Shown: positions 15,109 to 24,055 of the stretch, in pieces | Layout: every line of letters begins with the position of its first letter | How positions within the stretch are numbered: position 1 is the first letter of the stretch | From: CAZEDU01 sp964511185 | Lineage (GTDB): Bacteria; Myxococcota; Myxococcia; Myxococcales; Myxococcaceae | Reading direction: 5' to 3' | Assembly: GCA_964511185.1 (NCBI GenBank) | Contig: CAZEDU010000079.1 | Span: 1-24,055 of the forward strand | DNA length: 24,055 nucleotides | Program-made: the position numbers and the translations under genes | The notes under the pieces: generated by a model | Told to the model about the DNA's origin: nothing | The model's input: the letters and a program-made list of their open reading frames with translations, nothing else | Database searches by the model: none

Positions 15109-16333
15109 AGGCGTGAGCGCCGTGCGCGCCCACGGCGAACTCGAAGGCCAGGAGCGCGGCCCACGTCGGGCGCGGCTGCCACCCGGGCACGTCAGACGAG
15201 CCTTGCAGTCGAACGCGCGAGAACTCGGAGGGCCAGAACGTCAGGTTCGCGCTGATCCGTTGACGGCTTTGGCGCCACAGCGGGTCGAGCGCGTCGGTGG
15301 CGATGCTGCCGTCGGCGCGCCGCGAAGGGCTGCCGAGCTCGTAGCGGAGCGCGGTGCCCCAGCGCTGGGCGAACCGCCAGAACAGGTAGGCGTAGCCGCC
15401 GTGGTCGTGCAGCACATCGCCCGGGACTTGGCGGCGGCGGTAGAGCCACTCGGCTTGAAGCGAGACGATGGTCTGCGACGCGAACGCGGTGGGCCGGTAC
15501 TTGAGGTACAGGTCGCCGCCGTAGACGTCCGACCGGTTCCACCGCCCCGTCGGGTTGGGGCCCGTCGCCGCGGAGAGCCCGACGAGCAGCGACCAGTCGT
15601 CGGAGAAGGGAAAAAACTGCTTGAGCGCGGCGGTGGACTGCACGTCCAGCGGCGAGCGAACGCCCAAGTCGTCGGGGCCGTAGAAGCTGCGCGCCGTCGC
15701 CTCTCCCGCGGCGTCGGTGACCGAGCCGACCAGCTCCACGTACCAAGGCAGCGGCGCCAGCCAGGAGCCTTCGACGCCGAGCCCGCGGTTACCTTCGCCG
15801 CCGAAGACGCGGCCGATGATGAACGGCTGGTCGACGAAGTGCCACGCGTGCGGGTGGGTCGGGTTGATTCGCCCGAACCGGGTGAGGAATTGGCCCAGCC
15901 GCAGCTGGAACCGGCCCGGCAGCGCGAGCGTCGTCGCGTAGACCTCTTCAATCTCGACGCCGAACTGGCTGAAGACGATGTTCGCGTCGAAGCGGAAGTA
16001 CGGGTCCACCGAGCTTCCGACCGCCAGCTCGAGCTGCTGAAGCGTGAAGCCGGTCTTCTTCGGGTCATGTCCGCCGGTCTGCAGCGGCTCTTTCGTCGAG
16101 AACCAGCCGAGCGCGACGTCGGCGATGAACGAGATGTCTGGGTTGAGGGACTGCAGAAAGCGCGCGGGCGCGCTGTCCGCTGGCTCGGGTGTCGGCCGCG
16201 ACGAGGATTGGGCCGCGGTGTCTGCGTCGAGGGCGCGCTGAATGTCGTCGAGCTCGTCTTGGGTTTGCCCCAAGGCGCGCGTGCTGACCGTCGCGACGAA
16301 AAGAAAGAGACATCCAAAGAGTGGACGCAACAC
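15104..16333 (-). CDS. Outer-membrane beta-barrel of the metal-uptake operon
   Basis: A 409-residue predicted porin. The chosen GTG start has GGAG six bases upstream and gives a clean signal peptide (LRPLFGCLFLFVATVSTRALG); a longer frame would put 31 polar residues first. After a Ser/Pro/Asp-rich stretch the sequence alternates in amphipathic strands (FRFDANIVFSQFGVEIEEVY, RFQLRLGQFLTRFGRI, YVELVGSVTDA, LYLKYRPT) and ends in a terminal strand LLAFEFAVGAHGAHAF. Histidine clusters HPHAWH, LHDHGG and the final AHGAHAF are unusual for a general porin. It has no visible TonB box or plug. It probably lets chelated or free metal cross the outer membrane; the substrate is inferred from the operon. 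Confidence 0.85.
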   Translation of the reverse strand: MLRPLFGCLFLFVATVSTRALGQTQDELDDIQRALDADTAAQSSSRPTPEPADSAPARFLQSLNPDISFIADVALGWFSTKEPLQTGGHDPKKTGFTLQQLELAVGSSVDPYFRFDANIVFSQFGVEIEEVYATTLALPGRFQLRLGQFLTRFGRINPTHPHAWHFVDQPFIIGRVFGGEGNRGLGVEGSWLAPLPWYVELVGSVTDAAGEATARSFYGPDDLGVRSPLDVQSTAALKQFFPFSDDWSLLVGLSAATGPNPTGRWNRSDVYGGDLYLKYRPTAFASQTIVSLQAEWLYRRRQVPGDVLHDHGGYAYLFWRFAQRWGTALRYELGSPSRRADGSIATDALDPLWRQSRQRISANLTFWPSEFSRVRLQGSSDVPGWQPRPTWAALLAFEFAVGAHGAHAF

Positions 16334-16542
16334 GCATGACTCCGCGCGTGCTTCACGCACGCGGATTGAGGGCTCGACGGGGGAGAGAGCGACGGCGACG
16401 GAGCCTGCTGCTCCGTGCGGCGTCACGGCGTGACGTCAGCGGGCATCGCGCCCCAGCGCGGACTTCGGCGCGGCTGCTCGAACGCAGCGGCGCTCACGGC
16501 GGGACGAAGTGTGGATGCTTTCGTGTCGACGTCGAACGGAGG
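16334..16542 (-). other. Structured intergenic leader ahead of the barrel gene
   Basis: This 209-base gap is the longest non-coding stretch inside the metal operon. It has three inverted repeats: CGCGTGC/GCACGCG with a 5-base loop (16345-16363, one base from the ribosome-binding site), ACGGAG/CTCCGT with a 7-base loop (16398-16416), and CGTCAC/GTGACG with a 3-base loop (16421-16435) that overlaps the palindrome TGACGTCA. No good open frame fills the gap. It may form an RNA element that controls the barrel gene or carry an internal promoter. Confidence 0.45.
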
Positions 16543-16956
16543 CTACGCCGACGGCGGAGAGCCCTTCGGCGCGAGCCTCAGAATCGCGATCGACGCGACG
16601 AACGGATGCTGCTCGTCGGCAGGGTACGACGCGAACGAAACAACGGAGAGGACGACGTCGGAGGGGCCGTCGACCCGGGCCGCGGTCTTCTGCGTGACCG
16701 CGACGGCGCAGTGGTCATGGCCGTGCTCGCTGAGGTTCGCCGCGCCTTGCTGGACGCCGGGCGAACCCTCGTCGGTGGGGTGCGCGGGCGCGGAAGCCAG
16801 CGCCGTCGACTCCGCGCCGTGAATCTGCTCGCCGTGCTCCGCGCAGGTCGCGTGCTCGGCCAGGGCAAGGTGGAGGTGACCGCCGAGCTGGGCCGTCAGA
16901 CAGAGCAGCGCCGCCCAGGCTTGCCATCCCTTCCGCTGGTGGGTCGCTGCGCGCAC
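16543..16956 (-). CDS. Small secreted His/Cys-rich protein, metal-uptake operon
   Basis: A 137-residue protein beginning with GTG. A basic N-terminus and a hydrophobic stretch (WQAWAALLCLTAQLGG, about 11-26) act as a signal peptide or membrane anchor. Two ligand-rich segments follow: HLHLALAEHATCAEHGEQIH (27-46) with His27, His29, His35, Cys38, His41 and His46, and SEHGHDHC (76-83) with His78, His80, His82 and Cys83. The C-terminal part is non-polar with no ligand cluster. I do not know a named family. It lies between two outer-membrane barrel genes, so it may bind zinc or copper in the periplasm or at the outer membrane. There is no Shine-Dalgarno sequence; a -10-like element lies 6 bases upstream, so the message may be leaderless. 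Confidence 0.75.
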   Translation of the reverse strand: MRAATHQRKGWQAWAALLCLTAQLGGHLHLALAEHATCAEHGEQIHGAESTALASAPAHPTDEGSPGVQQGAANLSEHGHDHCAVAVTQKTAARVDGPSDVVLSVVSFASYPADEQHPFVASIAILRLAPKGSPPSA

Positions 16957-16962
16957 GGTGGG

Positions 16963-16993
16963 ATTAGTGGCCGAAGGGTCGCTCGCTTGTCAA
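16963..16993 (-). promoter_or_regulatory. Candidate internal promoter for the His/Cys-rich gene
   Basis: On the minus strand TTGACA (16993-16988) is followed after 19 bases by ACTAAT (16968-16963), and the GTG start comes 6 bases later. That spacing would put transcription start at or next to the GTG, giving a leaderless message. The spacer is long, so this is only a candidate. TTGACAAG is also present in the promoter region of the first operon gene. Confidence 0.35.
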
Positions 16994-16998
16994 CAGGC

Positions 16999-18204
16999 TC
17001 ACGGCGCCGCGCGGCGTTGCGACTCGCTTTGCTTGCCCCAGAAGAAGCTCGCGCGCAGCACCCCGCCGTACGACCACAGCCGGCTGGGCTCTTCAATCGG
17101 CGGCGTGCCGTAGCGCGTCAGGTAACCGGCGAGCGTGGCCGCCATGAATTCGGTGGGCCACCACTTCAACGCCAGCGCGCCGCCTTGGGAGCCGCCCGCG
17201 CGGACGTCGCTGGCGCGGCGCCCGAGCCACAGGCCGTCGTACCGCGCGGCGAGCTCCACCGCGCCGCCCGACCAGCGGCCGTCGTCGCGCGTCGGCGCGC
17301 GCGGTGCGTGGCCGACCTGTCGAGGCGCTCCGCGAAGGACCCAGGCGAGCTCGGTGGTCAGGCCGTACGAGTCGACGGAGGGCAGGCCGATGCGCGGCGT
17401 CGAAGGGTTTCCGTCGTGGTCGCGGGAACGCGACTCCCGGGCGAACGCCCCTTCGAGGGTGAGCCGGACAGGCCCCGCGTAGGCGATGGCGTGTCCTTCG
17501 CCCACCACGCGCAGCCCCGAGACGACGACCGGCCGGAAGTAGATGAACCCGAGCGGGGTCTGCCCGATGACGCCGTCGCGATCGCGCGCGCTCTCGACCA
17601 GCGCGCCGCCGCCGAGCCGCAGCCCGAAGGTTCGACGCTCCGGCGCAGCGCCGACCCAGGCGCGGCCGAGGACCAAGTCGAGCACGGCGTAGCCGGCGGG
17701 GAGCGCGTTGTCGTTGCCCAGCGGGCTGCCGCTGCCGTTGCCAATGCGAAGCCAACCTTCGAGGGGCAAGGTGCGCGGCGTGAGGTGCACGTCGGCGCCG
17801 ACGTCGCGGTTGATTCGAAACGACGTGACGACCGGCGCTCGATCCGGGAACGGGAGCGTGTGGACGGGCTCGTAGATGAACGACGGGAACAGCGGCGGCT
17901 TCGAGTACCCGATGGTGAACTCGGCCCACTCGCTCGCGCGCAGGCGCATGAAGGCGTCGAGAATCGCCGGCGCCTCGCCGACGAGCTCGACCGTGGCGAC
18001 CGCCCGGAACCACGGCGCCGGCGACAAAGTCAGCCCCGGCCGCAGCCGCGCCAGCGCGAACCCCGTGTAGCCCTCCGCCTCCGACGGGTAGACACGGTAG
18101 TTGGCCTCGCCGAGGACGGTCGGCTGGAGCGGCGCGGGTTGCGCGCGCGCCAACGGGGCGGCCGCCAGGCTGATGAGCACCGCGAGCGAGAGGAGGGGTC
18201 GCAT
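16999..18204 (-). CDS. Porin-like outer-membrane barrel, metal-uptake operon
   Basis: A 401-residue predicted barrel of the phosphate-selective porin O/P type. It has a signal peptide (MRPLLSLAVLISLAAAPLARAQ) and then amphipathic strands throughout: TVLGEANYRVYPSEAEG, WFRAVATVELVGEAPAIL, WAEFTIGYSKPPLFPSF, LEGWLRIGNGSGSPLG and so on. It ends in GGVLRASFFWGKQSESQRR, close to the usual aromatic-ended last strand. N-terminal coiled coils of some OprP members are absent. Together with the barrel at 15104-16333 it would give this operon two different outer-membrane gates. It starts three bases after the likely true stop of the propeller gene. Family membership is by pattern, so the substrate is unknown. 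Confidence 0.82.
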   Translation of the reverse strand: MRPLLSLAVLISLAAAPLARAQPAPLQPTVLGEANYRVYPSEAEGYTGFALARLRPGLTLSPAPWFRAVATVELVGEAPAILDAFMRLRASEWAEFTIGYSKPPLFPSFIYEPVHTLPFPDRAPVVTSFRINRDVGADVHLTPRTLPLEGWLRIGNGSGSPLGNDNALPAGYAVLDLVLGRAWVGAAPERRTFGLRLGGGALVESARDRDGVIGQTPLGFIYFRPVVVSGLRVVGEGHAIAYAGPVRLTLEGAFARESRSRDHDGNPSTPRIGLPSVDSYGLTTELAWVLRGAPRQVGHAPRAPTRDDGRWSGGAVELAARYDGLWLGRRASDVRAGGSQGGALALKWWPTEFMAATLAGYLTRYGTPPIEEPSRLWSYGGVLRASFFWGKQSESQRRAAP

Positions 18205-19097
18205 CCGTCAGTCCACCGGCAGCACGTGAGGACGTGGCTGATGCCGTCGGCCTCGTTGGGGTCGTGGTCCGCGACGAAGAGTCTTCGATTCGTCGGGTCG
18301 TAGGCGACGCCGCGCACCTGCTGGAACCCCGACTGGAACACCGCCGCCGCGCCGGTCGCGCTGATTTGGTAGACGCTGCCGCCCGCGCTGCCGGTGAAGA
18401 GCGATTGGTCCGGTCCCGCGGCGAGCAGGTCGGGCTGCGCGACCGTCGCCAGCACCGTGAAGGCGCTGGGGTTCGAGCGCGGCGCCTTCAAGAGCTGCCC
18501 GAGGTCTTGATCCGACACGAAGAGGTCTTCGCCGAGGGCGAGCACCCCGACCGGCTTCTTGAGCCCGGTGAGGATCGCCGGCTCGCTTCCCGCCAGCGAG
18601 AGTTGGCCGACGGCCCCGACGCGCTCGCCGGTGGACAGCCGCACGAACCAGGAATCGAAGAGCTGCCCGTCGCTCGCCACGGTGAGCCCCACGCGTCGCC
18701 GCTGCGGGTCGAGCCCCGGCACGACCTGCGCGTCGCCAGCGGGCGTGACGAACACCACGTCGCCCGCGGTTCCTCCGCCGAACCGCGTGACGACGATGGT
18801 GCCGTCGCCGGTGATGACCAGCTGCCCGAGCCCCGCGCCTTGGGGCGACGCCGCGGGCAGGTCCTTGACGAGCGAGAAGCCGGCCGCGTCAGACCACTGG
18901 AGGATTCGATTCCCGTTGTCGTCCGCCACGTAGAGGACCTGCGCGCCGTCGTCCCACCACAGCCCGTTCGGGTCGCCGTCGACCTCGATCGTGCGCGGTC
19001 CGCGGTCCACGACCTCGCTCGGGGGCGGGCCTTTGCCCGCACACGCCAGCGAGAGGATGGACGAGAGAGCGACAAGGTAACGCGCGAAGGGATTCAT
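18030..19097 (-). CDS. Beta-propeller (NHL/SMP-30-like) lipoprotein with probable frameshift at its end
   Basis: First gene of the metal operon. MNPFARYLVALSSILSLACAG is a lipoprotein signal (lipidated Cys near 19), with GAGGAG at good spacing. The body has repeated propeller blades: PNGLWWDDGAQVLYVADDNG, LGQLVITGDGTIVVTRFGG, PVGVLALGEDLFVSDQD and VRGVAYDPTNRRLFVADHD. The frame as read goes on to 18030 (355 residues), but its last 60 or so residues are Arg/Ser-rich and lie across the porin signal peptide in another frame. One missing base near 18226-18231 would restore HVLPVD and a TGA at 18210-18208, three bases before the porin ATG, for 296 residues. The protein probably ends at 18208. Its function is unknown; propellers often bind ligands or partners at membranes. 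Confidence 0.8.
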   Translation of the reverse strand: MNPFARYLVALSSILSLACAGKGPPPSEVVDRGPRTIEVDGDPNGLWWDDGAQVLYVADDNGNRILQWSDAAGFSLVKDLPAASPQGAGLGQLVITGDGTIVVTRFGGGTAGDVVFVTPAGDAQVVPGLDPQRRRVGLTVASDGQLFDSWFVRLSTGERVGAVGQLSLAGSEPAILTGLKKPVGVLALGEDLFVSDQDLGQLLKAPRSNPSAFTVLATVAQPDLLAAGPDQSLFTGSAGGSVYQISATGAAAVFQSGFQQVRGVAYDPTNRRLFVADHDPNEADGISHVLTCCRWTDGCDPSSRSRCSSAWRPPRWRARNPRRSSRPSSARPTTVSTRRRRRATRGSRWRGCGRG

Positions 19098-19134
19098 GGC
19101 AGGGCTCCTCGGGGTGGATGAAAGTCGCGTCCGC

Positions 19135-19162
19135 TTTACAGTTCGACAATTTGACTTGTCAA
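19135..19162 (-). promoter_or_regulatory. Candidate promoter and palindromic operator of the metal operon
   Basis: On the minus strand TTGACA (19162-19157) is followed after 16 bases by TGTAAA (19140-19135). The -35 overlaps a perfect 12-base palindrome, TTGACTTGTCAA (19151-19162), in an AT-richer island. This lies 38 bases or more upstream of the first metal-operon gene and looks like a regulated promoter. A zinc-sensing Fur-family repressor would be the obvious candidate, but the palindrome is shorter than known Zur boxes and no regulator gene is nearby. Confidence 0.45.
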
Positions 19163-19176
19163 TCGCTCTCTCCGGA

Positions 19177-19207
19177 CGCGGCGGACGTTCATGCATGGTC
19201 CGCCGCG
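19177..19207. repeat. 10-bp perfect inverted repeat between divergent genes
   Basis: CGCGGCGGAC (19177-19186) and GTCCGCCGCG (19198-19207) form a perfect stem with an 11-base loop containing CATGCATG. It sits 20 bases before the DUF2238 start, and both flanking genes point away, so it is not a terminator of either. It may fold in the leader of the DUF2238 message or be a protein site. Confidence 0.6.
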
Positions 19208-19227
19208 CCCCGGGGTAACCTCGCGGC

Positions 19228-19836
19228 ATGCCGTCACCCCGCGTGCCACTGGCCTGTCTGATCGGCTTCGGGCTGTGCTGGACGGCGCTCGCCATCGCCC
19301 CCGCGGCGCGCGGCATCTGGCTGCTCGAGAACGTGCCGACGCTCGTCGTGGTGCCGGTGCTCGTCGCCACCTATCGGCGCTTTCGCTTCAGCGACCGCGC
19401 GTACGTGATGCTCGCGCTCTTCCTGCTGCTCCACACCATCGGGAGCCACTACACGTACCCCGAGGTGCCGGTGGGCGAGTGGGCGCGCGGCATGTTCGGC
19501 GGCACGCGCAACCAATACGACCGCTACGTGCACTTCGCGTACGGGCTGCTGCTCTTCGTGCCCGCGCGCGAGCTCATCTTCCGCAAGAGCCAGCGCCTGC
19601 GGCTGTGGCCCGAGCTGTCGCTCACCTTCGCGGCGCTCGCGTGCGGCAGCTTGCTCTACGAGCTGTCGGAGTGGCTCAGCGTGACGGTGGTGGCGCCGCA
19701 CGCCGACGAGTCGTTCCTGGGCACGCAGGGCGACGCGTGGGACGCGCAGAAGGACATGGGCGTCGCCGCGCTCGGGTCGCTGTTGGCCGCGCTCTACGAG
19801 TGGGCGCGCGCCCGCCGGGCCAACGTTCACGCCTGA
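19228..19836 (+). CDS. DUF2238 (YjdF-like) inner-membrane protein
   Basis: A 202-residue membrane protein of the DUF2238 family. It has five or so hydrophobic segments: about 7-25, 34-48, 60-75, 105-118 and 132-148. Conserved polar features are HTIGSHYTYPEVPVG, NQYDRYVHFAYGLLLFVPARE, YELSEWLSV and the C-terminal LGTQGDAWDAQKDMGVAALGS, in which His, Asp and Glu residues lie in or near the membrane. The biochemical role is unknown. It is transcribed away from the metal operon and toward ileS (65 bases downstream), so it may share a transcript with ileS. There is no strong ribosome-binding site before the ATG. Confidence 0.88.
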   Translation: MPSPRVPLACLIGFGLCWTALAIAPAARGIWLLENVPTLVVVPVLVATYRRFRFSDRAYVMLALFLLLHTIGSHYTYPEVPVGEWARGMFGGTRNQYDRYVHFAYGLLLFVPARELIFRKSQRLRLWPELSLTFAALACGSLLYELSEWLSVTVVAPHADESFLGTQGDAWDAQKDMGVAALGSLLAALYEWARARRANVHA

Positions 19837-19901
19837 AGAAGGCGCGGGTTGAACGCCTTGCGAGCGCCGAACGGTGCATGGTACGGCCGAACGAATCTGT
19901 C

Positions 19902-22934
<3,033 letters not shown>

Positions 22935-22968
22935 TCGCGCTTGATGGGTCGAGCCCTCAGCGGTCCCT

Positions 22969-22982
22969 CGCGCCTGGGCGCG
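22969..22982 (+). terminator. Short GC hairpin after ileS
   Basis: CGCGCC and GGCGCG flank a two-base centre, so a five-pair stem with a four-base loop is likely. It lies 34 bases after the ileS stop and is followed by CTTCATCAACTTTC, not by a U-tract. It is a weak candidate for ending the ileS transcript. Confidence 0.25.
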
Positions 22983-23052
22983 CTTCATCAACTTTCGCTC
23001 ACCCCAGCCGACAAACCCTCACGCGCACCGTCGCGCATGATGGGAGCACGAC

Positions 23053-23496
23053 ATGGCTGGTCTCGTTCGTCCGGTGGGCGCCTCGGTGGCAAGGCAATCC
23101 ACGCCGCAATCTTCGATGCTCATGCGAGGCAATGGCCCTTCGTTCCGGGCCGTGCCGCCGCCGGCGTCGGCCTACGAGCGGCTCGACCGCGCGCGCCGCC
23201 ACTCCATGTTGCTTCTGCCTGGGCTCGTCACGAGCGCCACGACCACCGGCCTGCTGGCCGGTCTGCTCACGCCCGGGCCGCTCTACGCCAAGGTGCTGGC
23301 CGGCATCGCGGGCGGGCTGTTTCCCACCTGGGGGGTCAGCGAAGTGCTCGGGCGCGTGGTCGACGCCAACGAGCTCCAGGCGAAGGCGGATGTCCGCACC
23401 GAAGAAGCCCAGGCGTACGAGCGGTATCGCCGCGCGCACCCGCCCGTCCGCCCGTCTCGCCCGCGAAGGGTGGACCTCGACGGCTATGACTATTGA
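23053..23496 (+). CDS. Small protein with a hydrophobic central region, unknown function
   Basis: A 147-residue protein of unknown function. A polar, Ser/Pro-rich N-terminus (1-50) precedes YERLDRARRHSMLLL, then two hydrophobic segments, about 53-70 (LLPGLVTSATTTGLLAGLL) and 77-95 (AKVLAGIAGGLFPTWGVSEVLG), that could form a membrane hairpin. The C-terminal part is charged and helical and ends in an Arg/Pro-rich tail with DLDGYDY. GGGAG six bases before the ATG is a good ribosome-binding site and supports this start. In many bacteria lspA follows ileS; this is not lspA. It ends nine bases from the convergent DUF819-like gene. Confidence 0.65.
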   Translation: MAGLVRPVGASVARQSTPQSSMLMRGNGPSFRAVPPPASAYERLDRARRHSMLLLPGLVTSATTTGLLAGLLTPGPLYAKVLAGIAGGLFPTWGVSEVLGRVVDANELQAKADVRTEEAQAYERYRRAHPPVRPSRPRRVDLDGYDY

Positions 23497-23505
23497 TTCG
23501 AGCGC

Positions 23506-24055
23506 CTAGCCGCCGGCCATCCAGCGCAGCAGCTGGCCGACCCAGTAGGCCAGGTAGGTGCCGGTCGCGTAGCCGAGGGTGCCCAGCAAGACGCCGACGG
23601 GCGCCAACGAAGGGTGAAAGGCCGCGGCCACCACGGGCGCCGACGCCGCGGCGCCGATGTTCCCCTGAGAGCCGATGGCGAAATAGAACACCGGCGCGCG
23701 CACCGCCCGCGCCGTCGCCCACAGCACGAGCACGTGCACCGCCATCCAAATGGCTCCGAGGAGAAACAGCCACGGCCGGTCGAGCAGCGCCAGCAGGTTC
23801 ATCTGCATGCCGATGGCGGCGATGAGGAAGTAGAGCAGCAGCGCGCCGATTTTGGACGCGCCCGCCCGCTCCAGCGCGCGCGCCCGGGTGAAGCTGAGCA
23901 GGAGGCCGAAGGTGGTCGCGAGCACCACGACCCAGACGAACGACGAGGTCAGGCTGACCGCGCGCCGCAGCAGGTCGTCGCCATAGACCAGGAAAAAGTA
24001 CACGAGCAGGAAAATGCTGAACACCGTGACGACCAGCCGCGGGGCTGCGGCGACC
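23506..24055 (-). CDS. DUF819-like integral membrane protein (5' end outside window)
   Basis: The C-terminal 183 residues of a membrane protein; the frame stays open to the window edge, so the true start lies beyond it. There are about six hydrophobic segments. The stretch FAIGSQGNIGAAASAPVVAAAF then APVGVLLGTLGYATGTYLAYW is typical of the DUF819 (YjcL) family, which has a transporter-like fold. ALLLYFLIAAIGMQMNLLALLDRPW is another family block. The role is unknown. It is convergent with the small membrane protein gene, with nine bases between the stops and no obvious terminator. Confidence 0.85.
   Translation of the reverse strand, partial: VAAAPRLVVTVFSIFLLVYFFLVYGDDLLRRAVSLTSSFVWVVVLATTFGLLLSFTRARALERAGASKIGALLLYFLIAAIGMQMNLLALLDRPWLFLLGAIWMAVHVLVLWATARAVRAPVFYFAIGSQGNIGAAASAPVVAAAFHPSLAPVGVLLGTLGYATGTYLAYWVGQLLRWMAGG

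Noticed and set aside
16321..18303. A 660-codon plus-strand frame across the two barrel-region genes
   Set aside because: Arg-rich with no recognisable domain, and opposite three genes with signal peptides and tight operon spacing.
19831..19860. Possible attenuator in front of ileS (AAGGCG/CGCCTT competing with GCCT/AGGC)
   Set aside because: The stems are short and there is no leader peptide, T-box element or U-tract.

Overview
This is a GC-rich window packed with genes. It looks chromosomal and comes most plausibly from a myxobacterium-like member of the Myxococcota. That guess rests on the high GC, the adjacent secreted DUF1592/DUF1552 pair, and lipoproteins with Asp/Gly/Pro linkers; no rRNA gene is present to test it. 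I see no tRNA, rRNA, insertion sequence, integrase or CRISPR array. No non-coding stretch exceeds 300 bases; the longest, 16334-16542, is 209 bases.

Layout. (1) 82-5916, minus strand: a six-gene tripartite efflux operon read as TetR regulator, TolC-like channel, HlyD/MacA-like adaptor, MacB-type ATPase, MacB-type permease and a secreted protein that may be LolA-like. Every junction overlaps by 4 or 8 bases. Two related 23-base AT-rich dyads, one abutting the tetR start and one at the tolC-like start, look like the regulator's operators. (2) 5983-9566, minus strand: a DUF1592-type lipoprotein with one c-heme motif and a C-terminal F5/8 type C domain, overlapping by 4 bases a Tat-exported DUF1552 protein. 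(3) 9744-10619, plus strand: a MepA-like (peptidase M74) zinc murein endopeptidase with peptidoglycan-binding repeats and no signal peptide. (4) 10673-19097, minus strand: a ten-gene metal (probably zinc) acquisition locus that runs from outer membrane to inner membrane. It encodes a beta-propeller lipoprotein (frame-disrupted at its last codons), a porin, a small His/Cys-rich secreted protein, a second barrel, a ZnuA-like binding protein, two lipoproteins with His motifs, a ZnuC-like ATPase, a ZnuB-like permease and a periplasmic 'histidine-ladder' protein. (5) 19228-22934, plus strand: a DUF2238 membrane protein and ileS. (6) 23053-24055: a small membrane protein and, convergent, a DUF819-like membrane protein cut by the window edge.

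How it fits together. The efflux operon has all parts needed to move a substrate from the periplasm or inner membrane outward, under local TetR control. The metal locus has barrels to cross the outer membrane, soluble and lipid-anchored His-rich proteins to hold or pass metal, and an ABC importer.

The two most unusual observations are these. The last gene of the metal operon encodes 18 histidines in three blocks of six, with exactly seven residues between neighbours in each block; this suggests a three-helix bundle with a metal-binding histidine stripe. The isoleucyl-tRNA synthetase carries an inserted anti-sigma-factor-like zinc finger just ahead of its C-terminal region. Neither matches anything I know as described, but I could not search databases.
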